Below, piece after piece: positions 27,534 through 36,640 of a DNA stretch of 64,000 nt. Below the pieces are notes generated by a model, which saw only the letters and a program-made list of their open reading frames with translations, ran no database searches and was not told where the DNA came from. Within the stretch, counting starts at the first letter, position 1. Each line of letters opens with the position of its first letter. Position numbers and translations under genes: made by a program. Where the stretch lies: positions 10,778 through 74,777 of the forward strand of contig JASBYJ010000010.1 of NCBI GenBank assembly GCA_029984035.1. Direction: 5' to 3'. This stretch comes from Conchiformibius sp. GTDB lineage: Bacteria > Pseudomonadota > Gammaproteobacteria > Burkholderiales > Neisseriaceae.

Positions 27534-27634
27534 GATTCAGGCAGCCTGAAAAGTCGGGATAGTGTGTTCGAATTGGTGGCGGTGGCACAGCAGACCCGGG
27601 ATTCAGGCTGCCTGAAAAATCGGGATAGTGTGTT
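27534..27634 (+). repeat. Pair of 35-bp direct repeats built on an uptake sequence
   Basis: Copies at 27534-27568 and 27600-27634 begin GATTCAGGC and end TCGGGATAGTGTGTT; they differ at two or three positions and are 66 bases apart start to start. The whole of 27343-27665 is otherwise non-coding. Confidence 0.8.
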
Positions 27635-27665
27635 GCAATGTGACGGATTGGTGTCGCCCGTATAA

Positions 27666-27705
27666 AAGGCTGCCTGAAAGATTGGAAATGCTTTCAGGCA
27701 GCCTT
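27666..27705. terminator. Uptake-sequence hairpin after the glutamate-synthase-like gene
   Basis: AAGGCTGCCTGAAAG (27666-27680) pairs with CTTTCAGGCAGCCTT (27691-27705), four bases past the stop of the minus-strand gene. Confidence 0.75.
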
Positions 27706-27708
27706 GCT

Positions 27709-29394
27709 TTATGACTGCTCTCTGCGGTTTTGCGCGTTAATCAGCTCATCGGCGATATTCATGGCTTGGAAGCTGTCGGGGTCGGCGAGTTTCCACATGT
27801 CGTCCAATACTTTGCGGCCGCTGTTGCCGGTGAGCAGGCTGCCGTTGCCGATAAATTGGTAGTGTTCCGACAGCAGTTTGATCCAGCCGTCCGGTTGGCG
27901 GCGGACGATATGGTGCGGTTGCAGTTGCGAAGGGTGTTCCAAACCTGCGCTGCCGACAATGTCGGCCAATGCTTTGAGAGTATTGGCATGGAAGTTTTTC
28001 ACGCGCTGGGATTTGTCGGGAATGTCGAGGGCTTTTTGGCGCGAAGGGTCTTGGGTGGCGACACCGGTGGGGCATTTGTTGGTGTGGCAGGAGCGCGATT
28101 GGATGCAGCCTACGGCAAACATGAAACCGCGTGCGCTGTTGCACCAGTCGGCACCCAAACCCATCATTTTGGCAATGTCAAAACCGCTGATGATTTTGCC
28201 GGATACGCCGACTTTGATTTTGTCGCGGATGCCTGCGCCTATCAGCGTGTTTTGCACGAATATCAGGGCATCGACCAGCGGCATGCCGACACTGTCCATG
28301 AATTCTACGGGAGCGGCTCCCGTTCCGCCTTCCGCGCCGTCCACAACGATAAAGTCGGGGTAGTTGTCTTCTTCCATCATGGCTTTGACAATCGCCATAA
28401 ATTCCCAAGGCATACCGATGCAGAGTTTGAAGCCTACGGGTTTGCCGCCCGAGAGTTCGCGCAATTGCTGCCAGAATTTGACCAATTCGCGCGGCGTGGA
28501 GAATTCGGGGTGGGTGGAAGGAGAAATGCAGTCTTTGCCTTGAGGAATGTCGCGGGTGGCCGCGATTTCGGCAGTGATTTTGGAAGCGGGCAGCACGCCG
28601 CCTTTACCCGGTTTGGCTCCTTGCGACAGTTTGATTTCTATCATTTTGACTTGTTCCAGCGCGGCACGCTGCCTGAAAGTTTCGGGATTGAAACGTCCGT
28701 GTTGGTCGCGGCAGCCGAAATAGGCCGTACCCAGTTCCCAAATCAGGTCGCCGCCGTGTTTTTGGTGGTAGGGGCTGATGCTGCCTTCACCTGTGTCGTG
28801 GGCGAAGCCGCCCATTTTCGCGCCTTTGTTCAGGGCTTCGATGGCGGCGGCGGACAACGAGCCGAAACTCATGGCGGAAATGTTGAATACGGATAAGTCA
28901 TAGGGTTTCAGGCAGCGTTCGTTGCCGATGCGTACGCGGAAATTGTGGTCTTCTATTTTGTGGCTGTTGCCCGAATGCAGAAACCATTCGCTGCCGGTTT
29001 TGTGTAGGTCGTTCAGGCTGCCGAAGGCGGTGGTGCTGTCGAGATTTTTGGCGCGTTGGTAAACGATGGAACGCTGTTGGCGCGAAAACGGTACTTCTTC
29101 TTGGTCGCCTTCGAGAAAGTATTGGCGGATTTCGGGGCGGAAGTTTTCCAGCAAAAAGCGGATATGTCCGCCGATGGGATAGTTGCGCAAAATGGCGTGG
29201 CGTTTTTGCTTCATGTCGTACACGCCGAGAACAAGGAAGGCGGCGCAAACGGCAGCCAGCCACCAAATGCCGAGCAAGAGGGCAATCGGCAGCAGGACGG
29301 CAAAACCGACTATCAGTCCGTAGCGCGGCATAACGAGAAAGCCGAAATTGGCGGAATTGCTGTTGTTGGGCTTGGGGTGTGAAGAGGATGTCAT
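27709..29394 (-). CDS. FMN-binding glutamate-synthase-family protein, membrane anchored
   Basis: A 561-aa protein with the alpha/beta-barrel FMN domain of glutamate synthase (GltB central domain): FNISAMSFGSLSAAAIEALN, GEGSISPYH, EIKLSQGAKPGKGGVLP, VVDGAEGGTGAAP. The cluster-binding cysteines are in CIQSRSCHTNKCPTG. It lacks the amidotransferase and C-terminal GltB domains, so it is not a complete glutamate synthase. Two N-terminal hydrophobic stretches (about 25-62) suggest membrane attachment. The reaction is not established for this subfamily. Confidence 0.88.
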   Translation of the reverse strand: MTSSSHPKPNNSNSANFGFLVMPRYGLIVGFAVLLPIALLLGIWWLAAVCAAFLVLGVYDMKQKRHAILRNYPIGGHIRFLLENFRPEIRQYFLEGDQEEVPFSRQQRSIVYQRAKNLDSTTAFGSLNDLHKTGSEWFLHSGNSHKIEDHNFRVRIGNERCLKPYDLSVFNISAMSFGSLSAAAIEALNKGAKMGGFAHDTGEGSISPYHQKHGGDLIWELGTAYFGCRDQHGRFNPETFRQRAALEQVKMIEIKLSQGAKPGKGGVLPASKITAEIAATRDIPQGKDCISPSTHPEFSTPRELVKFWQQLRELSGGKPVGFKLCIGMPWEFMAIVKAMMEEDNYPDFIVVDGAEGGTGAAPVEFMDSVGMPLVDALIFVQNTLIGAGIRDKIKVGVSGKIISGFDIAKMMGLGADWCNSARGFMFAVGCIQSRSCHTNKCPTGVATQDPSRQKALDIPDKSQRVKNFHANTLKALADIVGSAGLEHPSQLQPHHIVRRQPDGWIKLLSEHYQFIGNGSLLTGNSGRKVLDDMWKLADPDSFQAMNIADELINAQNRREQS

Positions 29395-29674
29395 GGCAAG
29401 GTTCCGTATGGGATTGGCGGGCGGCTTGCCGCTGATGGCGGCGTTGCGTACAGAAACGAAAACAAGTGTTTGAACTTAATTTCTTATTGTACTGTTTATT
29501 GGCGCGTCTGCCAAAACGGCAGCCGCATGCGGAGAGTAAATGTTACGGTTTCGGCCAAACGTTGGCTTAAAGGTTTTCAGGCAGCCTTTTGCCGGCGGGG
29601 CGGAGCGTTCGGGCGGTAACGGTTTCAAAGCGAATCGGCTATAATCCTTACCGACAGACGATATGGACACACGC

Positions 29675-31540
29675 ATGAATATTTTTTACGAAGAAGGCGG
29701 CCAGTTCAAAGTGGCGGCCGTGGTGCAGAAAAACGACAACAGCTACCAAGCCGACACGCAAAGCGGCAAACGCGCCAAAATCAAAGCCGGTAATGTGTTT
29801 TTGGAATTCGACGGCGATATGGACGCATTTTTGTCGGACGCGCAGCGCGAAGCGGCGGAAATCGACACCGAACTGTTGTGGGAATGCTGCGGTACGGAAG
29901 AATTCACCGCCGAACACGCTGCGGCCGAATATTTCGGCGGTCGGCCTTCCGCGCCGCATATTGCCGCCGTATTGGTGGCACTGTATGCCGCGCCTATGTA
30001 TTTTCACAAGAAAAACAAAGGTGTGTTTAAAGCCGCGCCTGAAGATATTCTCAAGCAGGCATTGGCCGCCATCGAACGGAAAAAACAGCAGGAAGCGCAA
30101 ATACAGGCATGGGCGGACGAATTGGTTTCAGGCAGGCTGCCTGAAAGCATGGCAGGCGAATTGGCAACTGTTTTGCATGCGCCCGACAAGCAGTCGTTAG
30201 CCTATAAGGCCTTTCACAAAGCCGCCGATAATTTGAAAATGTCCGCCTATGAATTGGCGAAACATTGCGGCGGCATTCATTCTTTGGAGCAATACCTGTT
30301 GCAGGGTTTTGCCGTGAAGCATTTCCCGCAGGGTACGGGTTTTGCCGATATTTCTCTGCCCTGTCTGCCCGAGCTGCCTGTGGCGGCATCGGTGCGGGCC
30401 TTTTCGATAGACGATGCGTCCACTACCGAAATCGATGATGCTTTGAGCGTACAGGATTTGGGCGGCGGAGCCAAGCGCATCGGTATTCATATTGCCGCGC
30501 CCGCATTGGGCGTTCAGGCAGGCAGCGAGATAGAGAATGTCGTGCAGGACAGGCAAAGTACGGTGTATTTCCCGGGCGGGAAAATCACCATGCTGCCTGA
30601 AAACTGGATTGCTGCCTTCAGTTTGGACGAAGGGGCGTTGCGCCCTGCTTTCAGCATTTATTTTGATGCGGATGCGGACGGCGGATTGTCCGAACCGGTG
30701 AGCCGCATCGAGCGTGTGGAGATTGTCCGCAATTTGCGTATTGAGGAGATTGAACCGTATTTCAACAGCGAAAGCGGCATAGGAGCCGCCGACAATCCGC
30801 AGTTTCCGTTTCATGCCGAGATGATTTACCTGCACGGTTTGGCGGTGGCGCAGCAGAAAAAACGCGAGCGTTACGAAGAAAACGTGCCGAAGAAATACGA
30901 TTACAGCATCGAATTGGCCGCAGACCGCACCGTCCGCATCGGCAAACGGGAGCGCGGTTCGCCGATTGATACCGTGGTCAGCGAAATGATGATTTTGGCT
31001 AACAGCGCATGGGCGGAACTTTTGGATGAAAACGGAACGGGCGGCTTGTTCCGCGTGCAGCCGCCTTTGGGCAGGGTGCGTATGAGTACGAAAGCCGAAG
31101 CGCACAGCGGCATGAATTTAAGTCATTACGGCTGGTTTACCTCTCCCTTGCGCCGCGCCGCCGACTGTATCAACCAGCGGCAGCTTTACAGCCTGCTCGA
31201 TAACACGGTTGCCCCGCGTTATGCCGCTGACGACAATATGCTGTTTGCCGCATTAAGCCGTTTTGAAACCGCCCACGCGGCCTATGGCGATTTTCAGGCA
31301 GCCATGGAAGCGTATTGGTCGCTGGTGTGGTTGGAGCAGGAGCAAGTTCGTGAACTTCATGCCGTTATTTTGAAAGATGATTTGGTGCGGATAGACGGCT
31401 TGCCTTTGGTGGCGCGTGTGAGCGGGATTCCTGCGGGTACGTTGCCGCGCACGATGATTAAGGTGGCGGTCGGCGAAGTGGATAGTGAAAAACAGTGGCT
31501 GGCTTTGCGTTATGTGAATGTCGTGCCGCAGGCTGCCTGA
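29675..31540 (+). CDS. RNB-domain exoribonuclease (RNase II/R family)
   Basis: A 621-aa 3'-5' exoribonuclease. The catalytic RNB motif FSIDDASTTEIDDALSV supplies the metal-binding aspartates; further family blocks are GIHIAAPALGV and MSTKAEAHSGMNLSHYGWFTSPLRRAADC. It is shorter than RNase R and may lack the usual S1 end. I prefer ATG 29675 (GGA upstream) to one four codons earlier. A TATAAT lies at 29640-29645. The stop codon is part of an uptake sequence (protein ends PQAA). Confidence 0.88.
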   Translation: MNIFYEEGGQFKVAAVVQKNDNSYQADTQSGKRAKIKAGNVFLEFDGDMDAFLSDAQREAAEIDTELLWECCGTEEFTAEHAAAEYFGGRPSAPHIAAVLVALYAAPMYFHKKNKGVFKAAPEDILKQALAAIERKKQQEAQIQAWADELVSGRLPESMAGELATVLHAPDKQSLAYKAFHKAADNLKMSAYELAKHCGGIHSLEQYLLQGFAVKHFPQGTGFADISLPCLPELPVAASVRAFSIDDASTTEIDDALSVQDLGGGAKRIGIHIAAPALGVQAGSEIENVVQDRQSTVYFPGGKITMLPENWIAAFSLDEGALRPAFSIYFDADADGGLSEPVSRIERVEIVRNLRIEEIEPYFNSESGIGAADNPQFPFHAEMIYLHGLAVAQQKKRERYEENVPKKYDYSIELAADRTVRIGKRERGSPIDTVVSEMMILANSAWAELLDENGTGGLFRVQPPLGRVRMSTKAEAHSGMNLSHYGWFTSPLRRAADCINQRQLYSLLDNTVAPRYAADDNMLFAALSRFETAHAAYGDFQAAMEAYWSLVWLEQEQVRELHAVILKDDLVRIDGLPLVARVSGIPAGTLPRTMIKVAVGEVDSEKQWLALRYVNVVPQAA

Positions 31541-32217
31541 AAACGGACGGCGCGCCTGTTCAGTGCGGGATATTGCGTATGTTCAAAATCATTTTCCATG
31601 TGTGTCAGATGGTTGTATTGGTACGTTGTTTTTGTGGTTTCCGTTCGGTGTGCGTTTCGTTTGGTTCAAGCTGCCGGCCGCTTTCTTGGTTTTGGGCTGT
31701 TGTCTGTTTTTTGTCTTTGCGCTGTATGCCGCCGTTCAGCCAACCTGCAACGCATACGGGCTTATACGGTTTGCCGCTTCTCATGTATTGGCAATCGGAA
31801 TCGAGTCCGCAGAGTATTCCGGGCGATAAAAATTTCAAAAGCTGTATGTTGGATTAGTTGGCGGAAAGATGATGCGGCGGTTTGGCATCCCCAATTCCAC
31901 GGCTGCCTGAAAAATTTACCGCCAGCCGTGTTTTTGTGATTTGATGAATTGCAACGATAGGCTGCGATAGGTTCGCATGATGTATGCGAATGCCCGTTTC
32001 ATTTTCTGATGCCGTGCCGCGATAGCTTGAAGCGCAATTTTTGCGGTGCCTTTCATTTCTGGCTGCCTGAAATGCTGCGGATAAGTTTGTTTTTTATGCC
32101 TGCTGCGGTATGAAGGCAGGGGGGGGCGTTGTCAAACCGATGGCCGCCCGAAACAGTGGGCAATATTAAGCACATATCAGGGCTTCGGCGGTATTCCGCT
32201 GCGAACGGAGAAAGACA
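31541..32217. other. Intergenic stretch with a possible decayed membrane-protein frame
   Basis: From 31579 a frame starting MFKIIFHVCQMVVLV runs 92 codons, but the hydrophobic pattern expected of a membrane protein switches into a neighbouring frame (LFLWFPFGVRFVWFKLPAA and LVLGCCLFFVFALYAA) and back. This may be a frameshifted small membrane protein; confidence is low. Further on are uptake sequences near 31904 and 32061 and a run of eight G at 32119-32126 not inside any credible gene. Confidence 0.3.
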
Positions 32218-32964
32218 ATGCCGTTTACTTTATCCCATCCTGCGGCGGTGCTGCCTGTGCTGCGCAACCGCTACTTTCACGCACCTGCTTTGGTGTTGGG
32301 CAGTATGTCGCCCGATTTTCTGTATTTTTTAGGCGGTAAAGCGGCGTTTGGCGGCGGGCATACTTGGGCGGGTATGTGGCTGTATAACCTGCCTTTGTGT
32401 GTGTTGCTGTACGGTGCATACCGTTTTGTGTGGCGCGATGTGTTGCGGGATTGTCTGCCCAAGTGTGTCAGTGTGTCGCCGCAGGCTTTCAGGCAGCCTG
32501 AAAGACGGTTGTTTGGGCGTGTCGCGATATTTTTCGTTTCGGCGTGGCTGGGCATGCTTACCCATATCGTTTGGGACGGTTGGACGCATCAGGACGGTTG
32601 GTTTGTGCTGCGTTTGCCTTGGCTTGCGGAGACGGCGGCGGGTTTGCCGTGGTACAAATGGCTGCAATACGGCGGCGGTGTGGCGGGACTGTTGCTGTGC
32701 GCGGGTTGCGTGTTGTATTGGGCGAGGCGGTTTCCGTATGATTCGGGCGTTTCGGCAGCGTGTAAATTCAAGGTATGGGGCGCGTGGCTGGTGTTGTGCG
32801 CAACAAGTTTGATGTTGTGGCAATACTGTGATGCCTCGGCGTGGCGGCAGGCGGCTACTTGGGCGGTGCGTGCGGTGGATTGTGCAGTATTGTCATGGAC
32901 GATAGTGTGCGCGGTTTGGCATTTTGCAGTACGGCGGTATCAAGTATTGGATAAACAACGGTAG
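32218..32964 (+). CDS. DUF4184 membrane protein
   Basis: A 248-aa integral membrane protein with about five or six hydrophobic segments. The N-terminus MPFTLSHPAAVLP, the GSMSPDFLYF segment and the conserved histidines in HIVWDGWTHQDG are typical of DUF4184. The conserved His/Asp set suggests a metal-dependent membrane hydrolase, but no activity is established. An uptake sequence is embedded in the coding region and read as FRQPE. Confidence 0.82.
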   Translation: MPFTLSHPAAVLPVLRNRYFHAPALVLGSMSPDFLYFLGGKAAFGGGHTWAGMWLYNLPLCVLLYGAYRFVWRDVLRDCLPKCVSVSPQAFRQPERRLFGRVAIFFVSAWLGMLTHIVWDGWTHQDGWFVLRLPWLAETAAGLPWYKWLQYGGGVAGLLLCAGCVLYWARRFPYDSGVSAACKFKVWGAWLVLCATSLMLWQYCDASAWRQAATWAVRAVDCAVLSWTIVCAVWHFAVRRYQVLDKQR

Positions 32965-33140
32965 TTGTTTTTTTGATACGGCCGGTTTTTATGTCCAATC
33001 GGTACGGTTGTTCGGAAACGGGTCTGATGTTTCAGGCAGCCTTACGCTGTAGTGCTATTGCGTGCTATGGGTTTTAACAGGTAAAGAATATGTTAGAATA
33101 AGCGGCTAACTTGTAAGTATCGGTAGTCAACGGAGAATAT

Positions 33141-33866
33141 ATGGCAGGTCATAGTAAGTGGGCAAATATCCAACACAAAAAAGCGAGGGTTGACGCCCAG
33201 CGCGGTAGGATTTTTACCAAACTGATTAAAGAAATTACGGTAGCCGCAAAATTGGGCGGCGGCGATCCGGCGTCCAATCCGCGTTTGCGTTTGGCAATGG
33301 ATAAGGCTTGGGATGCCAATATGCCTAAAGATAATGTCCAAAGAGCTATTGATAAAGGCACAGGCAATCTGGAAGGCGTTGAATATATTGAGTTGCGCTA
33401 TGAAGGTTACGGTATAGGAGGTGCGGCATTGATGGTTGATTGCATGACCGATAATAAAACGCGTACCGTAGCGGATGTGCGCCATGCTTTTACCAAAAAC
33501 GGCGGTAATTTGGGTACGGACGGTTGCGTGGCCTTCAATTTCTCCCATCAGGGTTATTTGGTGTTTGCCGGTGCCGACGAGGATGCTTTGATGGAAGCTG
33601 CATTGGAGGCGGGTGCGGAAGATGTCATTGTCGATGAAGACGGAATTATCGAGGTTATCACTGCGCCCGCCGATTGGGCGGGCATCAAACAATCGTTGGA
33701 AGCTTCGGGATTCAAGTCCGAAGACGGGGATGTTACCATGCGTGCGCAGAATGCCACTGATTTATATGGCGAAGATGCGGAAAAAATGCAAAAACTGATT
33801 GATGCTCTGGAAGACTTGGACGATGTGCAGAATGTATATACCTCCGCGATACTGCATTTCGAATAA
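33141..33866 (+). CDS. YebC/PmpR-family regulatory or translation factor
   Basis: A 241-aa protein of the YebC family, members of which act as transcriptional regulators and, as recently described, as helpers of proline-rich translation. Start MAGHSKWANIQHKKARVDAQRG, then GGDPASNPRLR, MPKDNVQRAIDKG and YEGYGIGGAALMVDCMTDN are textbook matches. It stands alone. The gap to the kinase operon holds no gene. Confidence 0.95.
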   Translation: MAGHSKWANIQHKKARVDAQRGRIFTKLIKEITVAAKLGGGDPASNPRLRLAMDKAWDANMPKDNVQRAIDKGTGNLEGVEYIELRYEGYGIGGAALMVDCMTDNKTRTVADVRHAFTKNGGNLGTDGCVAFNFSHQGYLVFAGADEDALMEAALEAGAEDVIVDEDGIIEVITAPADWAGIKQSLEASGFKSEDGDVTMRAQNATDLYGEDAEKMQKLIDALEDLDDVQNVYTSAILHFE

Positions 33867-34120
33867 TTATGATGGATTAGTGTTTGTTTCCGTTGTATTG
33901 CCAAGTTTACACCCTTGGGTTTTGGGGTTATTATCCTAAATAACGAAGGTAATCCCCGTAATGTCTGTTTTTTCATTGTTCGGCAATTGTTTCGGCTTGA
34001 GGGTTTCGAATTTGTTTTTGTAATAATCGGGTATCGAAATTATCTCTGCCGTGATTGAAGGCGCTGCCTGAAAGTTTGTTTGTTATTTGATTTTTGTTTA
34101 AGTTTAAGGGAAATATGCCA

Positions 34121-36244
34121 ATGGCTTCCAATGATGCGAATGTCGGAAAATTATCCGGTGCCGGTATTTTCACCCGCTACCGAAGCATGATTGTGTTGAT
34201 TATTGTCTTTTTGACAATTATGGCATCGGTCATGATTGGGACATTGATTGTTTCTATGCAGCTGCGCCGTATTTCGCAAGAGCATGCGATTGTACAATCG
34301 GTAAATGCATCTGTGCAGGGCGTATTCCAAAATCTGTTGAACTTAAGATTGAATTATGGCGAAGATCCGAACAGCCCCTACAGCAAGCATTTGATTAATG
34401 AATTGGCGGCGGATCATGCCCGGGTGCAAAACGGCTTTAAGGTATTGCTTGAAGGGGGGGAATTTACCTTTAATGACGGGGAGAAAGTACTCTCCGTACC
34501 ATTGAGCGCAGATATCGGTGATGCGCATAATAATATCGAACGGATGCGTAAATCTGCCGAGCTGTGGAGGCCTTGGGGTGAAGACACGGAAGCCTATATG
34601 AAGGTGGCTCTTTCACCCACTGCGACTTCTGTAGCTTTGGATATGGCTGTGTTGCGCGGGCGAGGCGTTATCGGGCAACTTACCGAGAATATCGAAGAGG
34701 TTGTTCGTGGTCTCCGTGATACAGAGGCTGTCTATACATCGATTTTGGGTTGGTTGCAAACCATCGGTGTAATCGGTTCGCTGTTGTTCTTTATTTTGTT
34801 TGTGTTCTATGCGTTGCGTAAATTGTATCAATCGGACGCCGCTGCAGAATTCGCCCGTAGGGAAACCAGTGAAATCATGAACACGGTGAGTACCGGTTTG
34901 TTCCTGCTTGACCACGATCTGAATATCGGTTCGCAATATTCTAAGGAATTGGAAAATTTGCTTGGGCAAAAAGATATTGGTAATAAAAACCTGATTGATG
35001 TGCTCGGCGGTATGATTTCCGATGAAGAGTTGAACAATACGCACGGTTTTATCGGTCAGTTATACAATCCGCGTACTAAAGAAAGACTTATCGGCAGCTT
35101 GAATCCTTTGAGCCGTCAGCCTGTTACTGTAACATCGGGTGATAAAACTTCGGTGAGATACTTGGATTTTAAATTTAACCGCGTATATCATGGCAATGAG
35201 ATTTCCAGAGTATTGGTGAATGTGTCGGATGTTACCGATGCGGTTAATTTGGAAAAACGTATTGAACAAGAACGAGAGCAAAACGATGTTCAGTTGGAAA
35301 TGTTGAGTACGATTTTGCGTACCGACCGCCGTATGATTGATGATTTTGTGCGGAACATTAAACGGCGTAATACCAATATCAATAATACATTGAAATCACC
35401 CGGTGAAAGACAATCCGATTTACGCAATAAAATAGAAGTGATTTTCCGAGAAGTACACAGCCTGAAAGGTGAAGCAAGTACGCTGAAACTGCATGGTTTC
35501 ACTGTAATGGCGGAATCTGTAGAGAACGAATTGCACAAACTTTCTCAAGTCAGTCCTTTGTCGGGCGAAAACTTCTTGAGCTTGGCGGTTCATTTGGATG
35601 AGTTAATGAAATTAACTCAAACCATCGAAGATTTGGTAAACCGCTTGAGTAGTAAGAAAATGAATAGTAGTGCCCAGAGCTCTGCGCAAGTTTCATCTGC
35701 CGTTGCCGGCTATTACTCGCAATTTGTGGCAGAGCTGGCGGAACGAAACAATAAAAAAGTTGATTTCACTTACAGCGGTATTGAAGAAACACAAAATGAG
35801 GCTTTGGATGTTGCCATTCGTGAAGTGGCTGTACAATTGCTCCGAAATGCGGTTGTGCATGGTATTGAAACGCCGGAACAACGTGATGCCCGTCATAAGC
35901 TGACTACAGGTCATGTCCGTATGGCTCTGACCGATATAGGCAGCGGATATAATTTGGTGTTGGAAGATGACGGTGCCGGTATTGATTATGAAGCCATACG
36001 TGATAAAGCAGTGCGTTTGGGTCGTGTCAGCAAAGAGAAGGCTGCATCTTTAACCAGTAAAGACTTAATCGGTATGATTTTTAGTTCGGGTTTCTCGACT
36101 TTAGATAAATCTACCGAAGATGCCGGTCGGGGTGTTGGTTTGGACATCATTAAAGACCGCGTGGTTTCTTTGGGCGGTAAAATAGGTCTTGTGACGCATG
36201 CTGGCGCGTTTACCCGCTTTATTTTTACTTTCCCGAAAAAATAA
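34121..36244 (+). CDS. Membrane-bound CheA-like histidine kinase without CheW-like domain
   Basis: A ~707-aa sensor kinase. TM1 (about 23-45) and TM2 (about 209-231) bracket a ~160-residue periplasmic sensor region. A cytoplasmic PAS-like region (about 250-375) follows, then an HPt domain with phospho-acceptor His446 in REVHSLKGEAS. The HATPase has N-box QLLRNAVVHGIE (Asn576), DDGAGID and GRGVGLDIIKDR. The protein ends after the ATPase: no CheW-like P5 domain, so no chemoreceptor array docking. AAGGGA is nine bases from ATG 34121; an ATG two codons earlier is too close. First gene of a three-gene operon. Confidence 0.88.
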   Translation: MASNDANVGKLSGAGIFTRYRSMIVLIIVFLTIMASVMIGTLIVSMQLRRISQEHAIVQSVNASVQGVFQNLLNLRLNYGEDPNSPYSKHLINELAADHARVQNGFKVLLEGGEFTFNDGEKVLSVPLSADIGDAHNNIERMRKSAELWRPWGEDTEAYMKVALSPTATSVALDMAVLRGRGVIGQLTENIEEVVRGLRDTEAVYTSILGWLQTIGVIGSLLFFILFVFYALRKLYQSDAAAEFARRETSEIMNTVSTGLFLLDHDLNIGSQYSKELENLLGQKDIGNKNLIDVLGGMISDEELNNTHGFIGQLYNPRTKERLIGSLNPLSRQPVTVTSGDKTSVRYLDFKFNRVYHGNEISRVLVNVSDVTDAVNLEKRIEQEREQNDVQLEMLSTILRTDRRMIDDFVRNIKRRNTNINNTLKSPGERQSDLRNKIEVIFREVHSLKGEASTLKLHGFTVMAESVENELHKLSQVSPLSGENFLSLAVHLDELMKLTQTIEDLVNRLSSKKMNSSAQSSAQVSSAVAGYYSQFVAELAERNNKKVDFTYSGIEETQNEALDVAIREVAVQLLRNAVVHGIETPEQRDARHKLTTGHVRMALTDIGSGYNLVLEDDGAGIDYEAIRDKAVRLGRVSKEKAASLTSKDLIGMIFSSGFSTLDKSTEDAGRGVGLDIIKDRVVSLGGKIGLVTHAGAFTRFIFTFPKK

Positions 36245-36267
36245 CCGTGGATGTTGGATAGAAAGAT

Positions 36268-36639
36268 ATGGCAAAAAGAACATTAATGGTGGTTGATGAC
36301 TCTAACGTAATCCGAAATCGGATTACGCGGGGTTCGGCAAGGATGGATTTTGAAGTAGTCGCAGCGGCAACCAATGGTTTGGAAGCGATTGATCTCTACA
36401 AGCAGCATCGCCCCGATGTGGTAACTATGGATTTGACCATGCCGAAAATGGATGGTTTGGAGTGTATTTCTGCGTTAACCGAATTGGATGATAATGCAAA
36501 TATCTTGGTTATTTCCGCTTTATCGGATAAAGCCACCGGTATTAAGGCATTACAATATGGTGCACGGGGATTTATCTGCAAACCGTTTACCGATGAAGAT
36601 TTATTTGAAGCTCTTGAAGAAATGTTGGAAGGAAATTGA
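36268..36639 (+). CDS. Stand-alone CheY-like response regulator
   Basis: A 123-aa single receiver domain without output domain. Acidic pocket Asp10-Asp11 (VVDDS), phospho-acceptor Asp55 (VVTMDLTMPKMDG), Ser83 in ISALSD in place of the usual Thr/Ser, and Lys105 in FICKPF are all in place, so it should be phosphorylatable. It lies 23 bases after the kinase and one base before the CheX-like gene. Its output partner is not encoded next to it; a pilus motor or other protein-protein target is a guess. Confidence 0.93.
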   Translation: MAKRTLMVVDDSNVIRNRITRGSARMDFEVVAAATNGLEAIDLYKQHRPDVVTMDLTMPKMDGLECISALTELDDNANILVISALSDKATGIKALQYGARGFICKPFTDEDLFEALEEMLEGN

Positions 36640-36640
36640 T

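Noticed and set aside
27730..28896. 388-codon open frame antisense to the glutamate-synthase-like gene
   Set aside because: Shadow frame; the minus-strand gene has clear catalytic and cluster motifs.
32119..32126. Run of eight G as a phase-variation switch for the DUF4184 gene
   Set aside because: The short frame through the run ends at 32167 before the gene, and neither one-base shift joins it to the gene's frame.
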